From positions 47,145,779 through 47,209,778 of the forward strand of contig CM043970.1 of assembly GCA_014529385.2 (NCBI GenBank): a stretch of DNA of 64,000 bases. The letters run 5' to 3'. The notes under the pieces were generated by a model. That model had not been told where the DNA came from. It did no database searches and saw only the letters and a list, made by a program, of their open reading frames with translations. Of this stretch, positions 21,833 through 33,485 are shown piece after piece. The position numbers were made by a program, and so were the translations under genes. The stretch is from Adiantum capillus-veneris (lineage: Eukaryota; Streptophyta; Polypodiopsida; Polypodiales; Pteridaceae). How positions within the stretch are numbered: the first letter of the stretch is position 1; the number at the start of each line of letters is the position of its first letter.

Positions 21833-22978
21833 ACATAGACCACGATCCATGTTGAGAAGCCAATTGAACTTTTGTTGCTATCATCAGTTTTAGCATGATT
21901 AAGCGGTCTTCCAGTACCATTTTTTTAAAATGAATCTCTAGATTGGAGGCTGAGTTGATTTTGTCACTTTGCCTGAGCTTCTGACAATTCTGAGCTGTTG
22001 GAATGGTTTCTTGCATCCAATTTCAACTCTGGAAGGACCACTAGACTCTCTCTGATGCCCTCTAGCTATGGTACTAGTTTGGTCTCAATTTGTGTCAGGG
22101 GAACATGGATCGCGATCCATGTTCCTTTGTGTCAAAATACATTGAATTTTGTCCCACAGCTAGTCCTTGGCCTAGTGATGCTGACTATATGGTTTTTGAA
22201 TGCCTTAAAGCTTTTTTGGACAGAAAAAAGGGAGCTTTAGGGTTTATGTCAGTGGTTTCCCCCTTGATCTAATTTTTTCCATCTTTTGCCCTCTTTTTGA
22301 AATTTTCTGATAAGGGTCCCTTAGGATAAAGTGCTCCAATTGTTATCACTTCACTGCTTGTCTTTTATCAGCTCAAATTTCTAAAAAGGTACATGGATCG
22401 CGATCCATGTTTGGCAAGATTCTGGTCTGACACTTTGTGAGCTGATCACACAAGGTATGATGATACTATTCCCCAAGTCTTTTTGGATTTGGTCAGTTTT
22501 TTCCAAGTGAGAACCAGGGTTTCGTGTCTGTTTTGCGGTTTTTTGCAAACCACTCCTTTTCTGGTATTTTGACCAGCTTTTTTCACTTTTTGTCTATGGC
22601 TCCTTTTGGGAAAGTTATTCAACTAGTAATCAGGAGTACACTAGTCAAATCTTAATGTCAGGTGTCTATCTGGAACATGGATCGCGATCCATGTTGGGAA
22701 GCACCTGGGCATGAAATTTGGTTTTGTGGATTCCTTACTTCTAGTTGGTCCCAATTTTCATCCCTTTTTGGATTTGGGCAAATAAAAGTTCAGTTTTTCC
22801 TTGTTTTCCCTTTTTTCCAAGGTTTTGGTCTGCTCACCACAATCTTTTGATTTTTATGATCTTCTAGCCCTGTTTTTCTCACCAAACTCAAGATTCTGAT
22901 GCCTGAGAACCTGTTCTAAGCAAAGGAAATAATTTTAGCACATTATTTCCAAAAAGGTACATGGATCATGATCCATGT
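21833..22978. repeat. palindrome array A: five palindromes about 285 bp apart
   Basis: Core ACATGGATCGCGATCCATGT. Copies: 21833-21852 (imperfect), 22101-22124 (perfect, 24 bp), 22391-22410 (perfect, 20 bp), 22674-22695 (perfect, 22 bp) and 22959-22978 (perfect, centre CATG instead of CGCG). Centre-to-centre distances are 270, 288, 284 and 284. Flanks alternate: copies 3 and 5 share AAAAAGGT before and TTGGCAAGAT after, while copies 2 and 4 share GGAA before. This suggests a dimeric higher-order unit near 570 bp. Sequence between the palindromes is much more diverged. No coding frame covers the array. Confidence 0.95.
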
Positions 22979-23512
22979 TTGGCAAGATTTTTGGCAATTT
23001 GTTGCACAGTCTTTTCCAACAAGTGTTTTTATCCCCTTCTTGAAAGTTTTACTGGGTTTGGTCCAGTTTTGAATCTCTGATCATCACTTCTTCAAATTTT
23101 CCGAGTTATGGTCTTCAACACCAAAGTAAGGTTTTTGACAGTTTTTCCCTCGATCCTTTTGGCCACAAATGATGGTGTAATTTGTTTCCTAGCCTACTCC
23201 TATAACTGAAATGAATATGCAAACATAACTGAACTTAACAATACATAAATAACAACAATGTGTATGGTGGAATGACCCTTTCCAAGCATGTGAAAAAATC
23301 AAAGAACGAAATACTATCTTGTACTTCACTCATAGCTTTCTTTGATCTTAAGGAATAGCACTGGCTAGTCTCGGACTCCAGTCTCTATTAAGCACTAAAC
23401 CTACGTCTATCTGCTTCACTTTCTATGGGTAAGCGGAACGGTTATATAAAGCTTGAAGGGAGATTTTTTGTCTTTTTTGTACACTGAGTCACTTACCACC
23501 TAAGGATCAGTT

Positions 23513-23530
23513 TCCTCGGCAGCAGCACCA
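23513..23530 (-). promoter_or_regulatory. probable primer-binding site, diverged tRNA-Asp type
   Basis: The minus strand reads TGGTGCTGCTGCCGAGGA, one base from the LTR end TGACA. It differs at a few positions from the PBS at 19611-19628. Confidence 0.55.
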
Positions 23531-23531
23531 A

Positions 23532-24290
23532 TGTCAGGTAACCGCGACGGACGTCTATAACATAGCTCTTTTGCACTAACATAATGTCAATATGCAAGGA
23601 AGCGACTCAGGATGGGGCACGGAGACTTAATGAGAGTGTCAATCTCACCAAAGTGAACTCAAGGGCTACTCGTTCTACAACAAAAGAAAATCAACCACTT
23701 CCTAGTCAGACAATCAGTATGCGTCCAATCTCAACACTCAACATCATCACACCTTTTCGGTATCCAAACAAATCCGAAATGCCACGAAACTTAAGGAGAG
23801 GTATCACAACACTTATGGGCTCAATCCTACCAAGTTTTGTCACCATATGGGAAGGTACATAGATCACAATCCATCACAAAAAATGTGCAGAAAACTGAAA
23901 TAGAAGTACTTGGAAAGATCTACCTTAAGCATAGAAACACTTATCCATGATCAAAACATCAAAAAACAACCATTTTAACTCCCAAATCAATGCATTTAGC
24001 TCACAAACAATACGTCGTGAACCACAACAAAATTGGAAATGATTACACTTAGATTGTAGAGCAAGAGACAAGGAACGCAATGTGCTATTCAGAATAGAAT
24101 TCTGATTATCAACTCAGGAGAAAAGAGGATTACACGTTGTAGTCACAAGCAGCCTCCACAGTGCACGTTTCTTTTCTTCAGCTAATGATCCTTTTCTTCT
24201 CAAAACTAAGGGTTTTGAATTCAAAAGTTAGGGGGCTTTCCCATGGCCATCCGGCCTCTTACAAGGATGTAGACTCAGAGAAATAAAAAG
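23532..24290 (-). mobile_element. LTR related to the LTR at 54591-55523, outer boundary uncertain
   Basis: The plus strand begins TGTCAGGTAACCGCGACGGACGTC. The 14-mer CCGCGACGGACGTC occurs at nearly the same distance from the end of the LTR at 54591. A degenerate copy of the array A palindrome (ACATAGATCACAATCCAT, 23857-23874) lies inside, as a degenerate array B palindrome does in the other LTR. The right end is not visible before the Copia LTR that ends at 24528, so 24290 is an estimate. Confidence 0.6.
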
Positions 24291-24528
24291 GGTATGGTTT
24301 AATCTAATCATGATTACAACTCATCTTAGGCTGACTTACAAGGTTTTTTCCGAAAAAATAGAGTGTCCCCACAGGGTTTGGTGTCATACGCCTGTATGTG
24401 TCTGTATCCACCAAACAGGCTATCTATCTTTCCATTGCACACTACGTAATACACTCTCTATTGTGTGCCTTGAGCTTCCTTCGTCTTCCTAAAGCTATGT
24501 GCGTTTCTCTACAACCCTAATTCCAACA
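24291..24528 (+). mobile_element. 3' portion of the Copia 5' LTR
   Basis: The LTR end CCAACA at 24523-24528 precedes the PBS. The LTR start could not be identified, so 24291 is only a placeholder. Confidence 0.5.
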
Positions 24529-24530
24529 AT

Positions 24531-24542
24531 TGGTATCAAAGC
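24531..24542 (+). promoter_or_regulatory. primer-binding site of Copia element, tRNA-Met type
   Basis: TGGTATCAAAGC lies two bases after the LTR end, one change from TGGTATCAGAGC. Confidence 0.85.
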
Positions 24543-24867
24543 AGGTTGCATCCTCCAGCACATGCCTGCTCACTTTCTCCGATTTGAGTGAGCTTTGGCG
24601 AGCATTCGCAGGTCAAAAAATATTTTGAGTGCGCTTGTAGAGCCCAGTCTACTCAGATTTTTGATTCGGGCTCATTTTGGCCTCCGTTTCCACTACAAGC
24701 AGTGCTACACAAGCTATTTCGTCATTTTGTGTAGAGTTTCTGTTAGTGCGGTTTTTTGCATAACACGTGCCTTACAATCTTCTACGGTTTGTGCTATATA
24801 GCACGTGTTGTTCCCGCTCCATTTCTCCTATTTTCGAGCAGTTTTCACATAAGGTGCAGCATTTACT

Positions 24868-26955
24868 ATGGCTGACAACAACATAGATGTCTTCAAGATG
24901 TTTGTTGTTGAGGACAGGTTGGATGGGGACAATTACCCTATGTGGGCTTATATGATGCAACACGTTCTCGTGTCAAAGGGCGTCTAGAATATTGTGCAGG
25001 GCATTGATGTACGTCCCGGTTCTGAGGATGTAGGTGATGTTGAGGATGTTGAAGGTCTTGCTGCAAGGATTGCTGCTATTAGAGTTGTTTTGCCTATGGC
25101 AGAACAAGCTTGTTGGGATGTAAAGGATGCGCAGGCTCATGCATTGTTTTCATTGTCTCTGAAGGGCACTATAGTTCCTCACATCCGTTCAGGAAAATCT
25201 GGAAAACAGGCTTGGGATATTTTGGCTGGTCTTTATGCAAGTCGCAATGAGGCTAAAATTGCTTTGCTACGTAAAGAGCTGGAGTCGAAGATTATGCACG
25301 AGGAAGATGATATGGACACTTTCCTTGCTAGTGTCAAGGATATCAATAAGAAACTTATTTCTGTAGGTGAAGTCATTTCAGACAGTTCTCTTGTGCAGAC
25401 TATTCTTGATGCCTTACCAGACTTTTGCTAGTACTTGGAGACTTATGACCCAAGGAAATCCTGAAGTTGTCAAGTTTGATGCATTATGCACATTGTTGTT
25501 GCAAGAGTCACTTTCCAAAAAAAACGGGACTAGACACGCTAGCGTGCAGTTGAATAGGCTTTTATTGCTTCTCAAATAAAGGCTGTAACAGCAATGCAAC
25601 CACTTCTTATGGTTCTGTTGTGAGTGACAAAACTTCTATTCCTAATGCTTCTGTTGGCAGCACTTCGTCTGGCAATTCTGGTGATAAGGGCAAAAAGAAG
25701 ATGCGTTGCCATTATTGTAAAGCTAATGATCACTTGATGAAGCAGTGTCCTAAGTTGAAGGCCAAAGAGGCTAAGAAGAAAGAGGGTGGTTTCACTGCAA
25801 ATGCTAGTTCCACTACAAATGCAGCCATTGTTGAGTCTTCTATGAAAGAAGACTATGACGCTGATGTCGATGCAAAATGGGCTTTTAGCGCAGAGTGCAC
25901 TTACAATCCCGGTGTCCATGATGCACGCTTCTCAGTTGCTGTAGATTCACATGTCTGGTATTTTGACAGCAGTGCTACAAAGCACATTACCTCACATCGT
26001 GAATTGTTCACCCCTCTCAAGTCTGTCCCTCATGGGAATTCTGCCAGTTGTGCCAACAATGCCTCTTATCCAGTTCAGGGAGTTGGAAAGATTGTGCTTA
26101 CTACTGCTAATGGCAGTTCTTTTACACTTGTTGATGCACTTTATGTACCTGGGATCAAGAAGAATCTTTTGTATGTATCTGCACTTGCTAGACTTCAAGT
26201 TGTAGTCAAATTTGTGGATGACAGATGTACAATTCATGATCTCAGTTTTGGTGATGAAATCGTTGCATCTGGGCTTTTGTGTTGTGGGTTGTATAAGCTC
26301 ACTTTGTATGACAAGTGTGGACAAAATTTTGCAAATGCAATTGCAGATTCAAGGGCTATTTCAAATGCAAAACTTTGGCATCTGAATTTTGCCAGCTCGC
26401 TGCGTTTGCAAAAATTTGATATGGTTGCTTCTTTGCCGCCTCTTGAAGCACGTGTCAAACATGTTTGTGAAGGCTGTATTTTGGGTAAGATGCAGATTCT
26501 AAGTTTCCAAAGGATGGTTCAGTTCGAGCCACATGCAGGTTACAGCTTGTGCATAGTGATGCTTGTGGGCCCATGCAAACTCCATCCTTGGGCAATTACC
26601 TTTACTTTGTGACTTTCATTGACGATTACTCCAGGCATGCATGGGTATTTCCGCTTAAAGCAAAGTCCAAAGTTTTTATGTACCTCAAACAATTTCTGGC
26701 TATGGCTGAAAATGTCTCAAAATGTACTATGGGCACCCTCCGTTTCGATCGAGGGGGGGAGTATATGTCTCATGAATTCAATGCATTTTTGGCTAGTCAT
26801 GGGATAAAACACCAATGTATAGTGCCTTATACACCTCAGCAAAATGGTGTTGCTGAGAGGAAAAACAGGTCACTTACAAAAATGGCACGATGTATGGTCA
26901 AAAGTCAAGCTTTGCCACATTCTTTTTGGCTTGAGGCCATCATGTGTGCCACTTG
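24868..26955 (+). pseudogene. gag-pol: Ty1/Copia gag-protease-integrase, truncated in integrase
   Basis: The start ATG at 24868 gives MADNNIDVFKMFVVEDRLDG and a UBN2-type Gag. An in-frame TAG at 24985 replaces the usual Trp of the GVWxIV motif. The capsid segment continues to about 25430 (AWDILAGLYASRNEAKIALL). After frameshifts comes the zinc knuckle CHYCKANDHLMKQC (about 25710), then the protease active site WYFDSSATKHIT (about 25957), the GAG-pre-integrase HLNF...CEGCILGK motif (to 26490) and, in another frame, the integrase core: HSDACGPM, FIDDYSRHAWVFPLK, DRGGEY and VPYTPQQNGVAERKN (26549-26950). Similarity ends at about 26955, before the RT. Copia order (integrase before RT) is thus confirmed. 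The copy is dead. Confidence 0.9.
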
Positions 26956-26959
26956 TCCC

Positions 26960-28265
26960 ATGTACTTCTTCATCTCTTTTCCGCTTTCCCTCCACTAAAG
27001 CCTCATTAGCTTGAGACTTAGCAATGAATGCATACACTAAGAGGGAATCCACTGGATCAGTCCACCCTCTGGTTTCTTGAATTGAATTCCCTACTTGTCG
27101 TAGCTTCCCATAAGTTACCTTCCCTGTTTCTGTTGTCTTCAAAGCATAATGCCACAATTGACCCTTTGTACCTGCACCATCATCATCACCCTTTCCGTAA
27201 ACCTGCGGCCATGTGTAGCTGCTTCCACAAGAGCAACATTAAGCTGGATTTATTCAACTACCTTTTTCATTCCGGTCCTACCAAAGTTCAGGCGGAGCAT
27301 CTCACGTATTGCCCTAAGGTGAATCTTCTTGTCCTTCCAAAAAACCACGTTCCTTTTATACGCTTCATCAAATTCATCACATTCTCTAACATACATGTGG
27401 TCTTCACTATCGCACCACATGCATCGATCCTAGCCTTTGCATGGAGGCTGTTGTCTAGGCTCAGAAGTAGACTCCTTTGTAGCTAACCCTTCAAATTTTA
27501 CAGCTTTGAAATTCAAATTTAATTCTTGAATACCTTTCACCAATTCATCGAGAATTGGCTCCTCCACTTTGGGTATTGCCAAGGTTGTTTTCTCCTTAGG
27601 TTCCTCTTGCACAACATCCATGATGTTAGCCACTATTAGCTTATCAACTCTCATCTGTCGTATCACAATCATATTTACTGCTTTAGTGACTATCTTCGAG
27701 TCAAATGCTAAGCCCAATTCACCTGTTGAATCCTCCAGTAACTGCACTACACTCTTCTGAAGTCGTGGATCAGCAGCCTGAATGAACAGTTCAACCTTTT
27801 GATCCTTCATTGAACGTTGCTCTGTCGAGGACAGTTGCTCAAATTTCTTTTCAAATTCCCATAATAATTCTTGTGTAGATAATTTTTTTTTTTTCTTCTA
27901 CACCCACTTCATAAAGATTTGTCTGGTTACCCTTTGTGAATCCTCAAGAAAGTATTCCTCCTGCAACGTCTTCTTGAAGTCCTGCCAATTCGGGCCTTGA
28001 ACTGCCTGAATCTCTTTTATTTTCCCCTAAGTTCTTCAACCACAACTAAATGAAATCCTTCCACTGCATTATGATCATCAATTTTATTATCTTCCATTGC
28101 CTGCTCATAGATATTGCAAAAGTTGCTAATATCCTGGCCTTCAAATCGTTGTAATTTCTCGATAACTGTGTGTCGAGCATTAAAAATCCTCTCTTGCAGA
28201 TTATACTGCTATTGGGAAATCTGTTGTTGTTGCATGTACGCAACAAGCTGCTACATCATTTGCTG
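26960..28265 (-). pseudogene. gag: Gypsy gag, truncated 3', head-to-head with the Copia element
   Basis: From about 28265 downward the conceptual product shows FEGQDISNFCNIYEQAMEDN, AVEGFHLVVVEELRGKI, a YFLEDSQRVT segment and then 27810-27430 (VELFIQAADPRLQKSVVQLL, NMIVIRQMRVDKLIVAN). One stop precedes a CX2C-type knuckle CMWCDSEDHMYVREC, followed by KDKKIHL and NFGRTGMKKVVE. The 27157-26970 segment (WTDPVDSLLVYAFIAK) is the Gag-protease linker. I recognise this as a plant Gypsy Gag. Frame changes and stops are frequent. It ends where the plus-strand Copia integrase ends, so one element was cut by insertion or deletion. Confidence 0.85.
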
Positions 28266-28328
28266 CATGGATGCCTCTTGCGGTGTCTACATCTTTCTCC
28301 ACAAACACTTCTCAATCCAGCTCGTTTA

Positions 28329-28343
28329 GCGTCAAGTTCACCA
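28329..28343 (-). promoter_or_regulatory. primer-binding site of the PPR-LTR Gypsy family
   Basis: The minus strand reads TGGTGAACTTGACGC, four bases after the LTR end CCTGACA. I cannot name the tRNA from memory. Confidence 0.65.
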
Positions 28344-28347
28344 ATTA

Positions 28348-30294
28348 TGTCAGGGGATTTGTATTTGAAAGGTGAGCAGAGAAGGCACAGGGCCCCTAGG
28401 TGTGAGAGGTGTGAGGAAAAGAGTTGCAGCAAAAAAAATGAATGGGGACGGAGCTTAAAGCAGACAATTTGATCCAGAATCTGAAGCCTGATAACTCAAA
28501 TCAAATAATCAACAGTATCCTTGCTATTGATTATTAATGGAGGAGTTTAAGCTCCTTACAAGGTTTAAACTGCCTTAATCCAAGTGCTAATTAAAAAATC
28601 AAATGTCAATAATGATGGTAATGACTGGTCCAATGAAACAATACCAAATAAGCTCTTTTGTCTTAATTGGTACCTTGATCTGATCCGTTTTCTTTCTGCT
28701 GCTTCAAGGTTGAGAGAGAATCAATTTTCCTTTCTCTATGGCTATGGGAGCCTCATCTTCAAATGGCCTTAGGAATTTTGATTTGGCTTAAGATTGCGGC
28801 TTAGGTTTATGGCATAAGAAGTTCGGTTTAGGATTGTGGCTTAAGATTATGGCTTGGATTTATGAGAAGAAGATAGAATGCGAATGGATATGGAGGTTTG
28901 GATTAAGGTGCTTGCTTAGCAGTAGGATTCGGTAGATTATGATGGGCTTAGGAGGCTTAGCATAGGAATAGATAAGATTCAAGCAGACTATGGAAGATTG
29001 GGTTTATGAAGAGAGATTAGGGTTCTCAAAGAAGCTTAGGATTCGGATTACTCCGGAGATTCCCAAAAGCGTTGCCTCCCTTTTTTTTAGGTTGCATGCA
29101 GTTGCCTTCTAAAAATGACCAACCCATTAGCGATGTCGCTAACGGGTAGCCCCCCTAGCTGACGTGGCAACGACTATGACGACCAGCATAAAACCCGACC
29201 CCGCTCGTGCCGAAACGGTGCGCGCCAATGAGTTGAGCTGACTTCGTTTCTTGGGCGAGCTCATTCAAGTCCTGTAGTGCCTCCTATGAGCCCATCTCCT
29301 CCTTGCATAGCTCGCGTTTTCTCCTGCAGTTTTGCCATGCCTTTTCTCTTCATTGGCTTCATACAATTATTAAATTAGGGTCACCATCTCACCTTGGGCG
29401 GGCGGTTGGCTTACCAATAAAACGGCCATTCTCTTTAGTTCATGTGCGGGCACCGGCTTTTGGGAAGCCTTAAGCCTTTTGGGTGGCCAAGGCCTTGTAA
29501 GGGCACCACATTTAGTATACACATTGGCCGTAGCATTGCCAAGCAAAACATATTTCACCAGCAGTCCTTGACTAGCAATATCTTCATGAATTTCGATGCC
29601 CTGCATTACTTTTTTGACAATGCCATATGCCGTCAATATGCAAGTATAAGTGATTGCATTCGGAGAGTTTTTCTCTCTTTGCATCTGCTCCAAATAGCCA
29701 GCTTCCTGGTCCTGCCTTGTTGGGTATATCCCACGATCATTGCATTCCAAGATCCGGTCGCGAGCCAAAAACTCCAAGATGACAATCCGACCGAGTGGAC
29801 CGGGGCTGGTGCGAAATCGGCCCCGGTAAATCTTTAACGGCCAATAACTTGGCAACCGAAACTTCAAACATTGATCTAAAAAGAGTCATGCGCTCCACAA
29901 AGTGAGCACTTCAGGCTCGTGCATTCACTCCATTTTTATCACCTCAACTGCAATTGCCCAATCCCGTACGGATCTACATTAACTCAAACTTCAAATTGCA
30001 ATAACTTCTTCACCGTAGCTTCAATTGATGAGCCATAAAGACAAGCCTGTAGAGCACTTCAAGTACTTCAACTTTGATAAATAAAATCCCAGCTATGACC
30101 ACTTCAAGCATACTCATTTTTTAGCATTACCAAGACATATTTTGGCCTTTTAAGCCGCATCTGGCATACATTAATCATTGAATTTGGCCTGTTCACAAGC
30201 CCTGATCACTAACCATTAATCAAGAAAACTTCAAAGAAGCTTGATGTGCATTTTTTTGGCATCTTTCTTAGCATGGGAGCAGAGCTGCACGACA
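28348..30294 (-). mobile_element. 5' LTR (1947 bp) with internal PPR fragment
   Basis: The plus strand starts TGTCAGGGGATTTG at the PBS and ends GCTGCACGACA. It aligns over its whole length with the solo LTR at 10502-12560: GGGCCCCTAG/GTGTGAG near the start, the PPR fragment, the CTCCACAAAGTGAGCACTTCA block (near 29890 and 12155) and ACGGATCT...AACTCAAACTTCAAA. On its right it has cut into the older Tat-type element at 30295. It is the 5' LTR of the gag at 26960-28265. Confidence 0.85.
29370..29867 (-). pseudogene. PPR-repeat fragment inside the LTR
   Basis: The 165-codon frame contains NSPNAITYTCILTAYG, GIEIHEDIASQGLLVKYVLL and NVYTKCGAL, matching consecutive plant PPR motifs of the form PNxxTYxxxLxAxG...GxxIHxxIxxxGL...GNAxxxMYxKCGxL. 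After KCGAL the frame drifts from the PPR pattern, consistent with a frameshift. Residues before NSPN are not PPR-like. The orientation is sense relative to the LTR. It is homologous to 11690-12004, so the capture predates spread of this LTR family. It cannot encode a working PPR protein. Confidence 0.8.
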
Positions 30295-30543
30295 CCATTT
30301 AAGGCCTACATGAGTCGCACTCTACCAAAGGACCTGCAAGAGCATCACCAAGAAGCTATATCATCATGTAAGTCTTGTAGTTTGGTTTTTGTTAGTAGTT
30401 CAAGATAAGTTGAAGAAGAATTACAGAATGAAGACTTGTTTGAGGCACAAAAATTTACAAATAGCTTGGAATCACTCTCATCAGAAAGATGCCTTTCGAT
30501 GGTACATGAATGTACCATCATCTTGGAGGAGGGCTAGTGATAG
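30295..30543 (+). mobile_element. 3' internal end of an older Tat-type element, with the first 6 bp of its 3' LTR
   Basis: This matches 38882-39103 of the younger element: AAGGCCTACATGAGTCGC against its C-terminal coding end, then GATGGTACATGAATGTACCA, a PPT-like GGAGGAGGGCTAG and TGATAG, the LTR start. The younger element follows at 30544. On the left it is cut by the LTR at 28348-30294. Confidence 0.85.
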
Positions 30544-33177
30544 TGATAGCCGTTTTTCGGCTCTCCATAATTGCCATAGTAAGTTACTCCACCCTACCAA
30601 ATTCACCCAAACGCTATGGCTATCCCTACCATTTCACTGTATATAGGTGCGTGTGAGTTAGGGGACTTTTCCCATATCTCCTTATTGAAATAAAAAACCC
30701 TCAATTAGCTAGGCATTGGGCTAGTTGAGCCAAAAAAGCTAAAAAATATAAAAAATATAAAAAATATAAGTATATTATGGCCCATGCGTATGTAAATATT
30801 TCTTTGTATATAGGGCCTAAATAAAAGATTTTTCCATAATTATTTTGGTATTTATTTAAATATTTCTACCTAGGTGTGTGTTATTTATGCTCTGTACATT
30901 GCCTCACCATTACCACAATTTTTCTTACCATTTTTCATACTCTTTATTCCATATAGAAGTATTTTCATGTAAGCTTCATTGTTTTATTTATGTGTATATT
31001 TTTTCACTATTGTGATTTTTCCCTTCCAACATCTATTTTGTTTTTTTCTAAAAAATTAGAACACCAAAAATATTTATCTTTTTATTGTAGCCTCATAATG
31101 AGAGAGATTTCTTTTGACCCCTTTATATTTTTTCCACTTATACTATTTATATTTGACATGTACATATTTTTTAGACCCCTCAATATTTGATTTTCTTAGT
31201 TGTACTATTCACTTATATCATGATCTTAACAATATCTTCAATATAGACCTACCAAATAAGGTCAAGGGTAGGTGGCATGCATACATGCACTATGGAGGGC
31301 TCACTCTTGGAGGTATTCAAAAGAATCATCCAAAGAAGGACCCCACAAGGACCTTGTGCAGTGGAAAAAAACGGTCGGTTTTGCTGAATTTTTAAAGTTC
31401 ACTTGCTCTCCGAATTTGAAAAGGTGATACAAACAAAAGTTGTAGCTCGTGGGCTGAACTTTTGCCTCAAATTTTTTCATATTTTTTTGAGCTACGAGCT
31501 GTGAGCTATGATTTTATTAGTGGACCCCAGTTTTCCCATGCTATGCAGCCACACTCTCTCTTCCACTTTATCATTTTCCTCTTTCACACACACTTCTCCA
31601 CTCATCATCCCCACCTCTCTCACCACTCCTCTCTGCACCTTACTCACCTTCTCCTCAACCTTGAAGAATAAGAGAAACCATGGTGAACTCATACCTCCCA
31701 CACACAATTCCATTCCAAAATTGACCACCTAATCTCATTTTTCCTCCTCCAATTTACCCATATCTATCAAAAAAACCACAAAATTCAGCCTCTTCTCTTA
31801 AAAGATAGCATCATGGTGGTTGATTACTCAGCTTCAATTACCTTGTCTCTCAAGGAAGGTCAAGAGTGGAGAAAAAATGTACCGTCAAAGCTAGTGGACC
31901 ATCAACAAGCGTCAAAATTGACCCTACTCAAGACACTTGGAGCATCAACCTTGTAAGAAATCCACCTTTTCTTACCTCTTAAGAGTTTTTCTTCCTTATT
32001 TGTATCCTACATGGATACTCCCATTGTAAATATCCAATTCCATTTGTAAATTAATACTAACTCTACTAACACTAACCCACTATGAAAAGTCCTATCACCT
32101 CCATTTCTCTCCTCTCTCTTTCCCCACCAACTTCTTGATAATTCCAAGCAAAAGAAATTAGATAAATTGCTGAAAATCTAACCCAACCATGGTTAGAGGA
32201 GTAACCCTAGCCTTCAAAATTGCTATAAAAGGAGGGTGTAGCTAGCACAAAAAGGGGGAACCATAAGCAAGAGCACTATGCTATAGGTTGAGAAGCCAAG
32301 CTCAACCTCTCTAGAGGGAGCTCTTGAGTGGAAGCTCATTGTCTTATGCATGTGCATGTGTTGTAATAGGGGATTAGCAAGGGAACTCTATGCCATTGTA
32401 AGAGAGAGAGTGATCATTCAATTGAGAGTAGAAAATCTATCATTTCTCCTACTAGTGTAAGCCCAGCATATGCTGAATCAAGGAGGGTGGATTTGGACTA
32501 AGCTTGGATACTTTGTCTCCCTTCCAACGTGAAGTAATGGACAACAATGATGCGTAAATATCTTGGTGTTTTTTGTTAAGTTCTTGATAGCTTGTCTCTC
32601 GTGTTGTCATCAATCTAGCCATAAATCCCACATACTGTAAGAGGGCGACAGGGTGGAGAGGACTCCCCTGGCTTTAAGACAGTGATTGGGGTGGCTTTTC
32701 TTGTGATGTGTTGTGGTGAAATTTACGCAAGCTATGTTGAACAAATACTAATCTCACTTTGATTTGTCATGACAGATTTGTAAGAAGGTATTAATGCACA
32801 AGCACCCCCTCCCCCTTTCTCTCTCTTTCTTAAATATATAATTGTGTTTGCTTGATCATTGCCGATACGTTTCAAACTAGCCCGAGCACTATCTCTCTCC
32901 CTCTCTCTCTCTCTCATGTTTTAGTGTGTGAGAGTGTTCCATTGGTGTTAGGGTTAGTGTAAATTCCTTGCTTGTTTGTGGGTTGCTCTAACGATTCTCC
33001 TCTTTTGCGTCCTAGTTCGCTCTTAAACTAGGTGGTGCCCCTTGTGTAGTTGGGATTTGGCTGTGGGTTTGTTGTTTTGGTTTGTGTTTTGTTATGCCCC
33101 AGCCCCATTGAGCAGCACGGGAGCCTTGAAGGGTGTCTAGAGGTTGCTTTTCTTGTTGCGCGCCCCGGACCGCCTCA
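30544..33177 (+). mobile_element. 5' LTR (2634 bp) of the Tat-type element
   Basis: It begins TGATAGCCGTTTTTCGG and ends GGACCGCCTCA. The TATA box is at 32224-32230. It lacks about 45 bp present at 39513-39560 of the 3' LTR. A short CT tract occurs at 32889-32914. Confidence 0.95.
32224..32230 (+). promoter_or_regulatory. TATA box in 5' LTR
   Basis: CTATAAAAGG context. Transcription should begin about 30 bp downstream, near 32255. This leaves an R plus U5 region of about 0.9 kb. Confidence 0.75.
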
Positions 33178-33180
33178 AAT

Positions 33181-33197
33181 TGGTGCCCCCACTGAGG
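33181..33197 (+). promoter_or_regulatory. primer-binding site of the Tat-type element
   Basis: TGGTGCCCCCACTGAGG begins three bases after the LTR end. I do not assign the tRNA. Confidence 0.7.
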
Positions 33198-33251
33198 ACG
33201 GCTTGTGTATTTTTGTGTAGAATCAACCTTTAGCATAGTCAAGTAGTTTGC

Positions 33252-33464
33252 ATGAATCACGAAAATTTGTATGATCCCTTCATTCCCATTGCAAGGCAAA
33301 AGGTACACATAATTGTTAGTACTAAGTTGCAATTTCAACGTGTCATTTGTATAATTTTAGGTCCTCTTAGGTTGGCCGAGATAAACGCTTTAGTAAATCC
33401 TTTTATTTTTCCTCTCATTAGGTACAACCTTAGTTTGGACGTCTATATTTTTGTTTTGTTTTAA
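33252..33464 (+). CDS. small leader ORF 1 (70 aa), paralogue of the next ORF
   Basis: This frame between PBS and gag is of unknown function. Its last 46 residues align without gaps to the end of the ORF at 33486-33704, with about 20 identities (FQ, G, R, EI, A, NP, I, PLI, Y, S, DV, IF, L) and both stops at the same point. About 12 of the identical residues use different codons, including Ser AGT against TCG, so the protein is better conserved than the DNA. It is hydrophobic, with isoleucine- and phenylalanine-rich strands (YIFVLF at the end). It could be a duplicated microprotein of the element or a decayed domain. Confidence 0.45.
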   Translation: MNHENLYDPFIPIARQKVHIIVSTKLQFQRVICIILGPLRLAEINALVNPFIFPLIRYNLSLDVYIFVLF

Positions 33465-33485
33465 GCATTAGGTCATGCGTAGACC

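Noticed and set aside
29370-29867. A functional PPR gene
   Set aside because: Only about one and a half motifs, a frameshift, and a location inside an LTR that exists in another copy.
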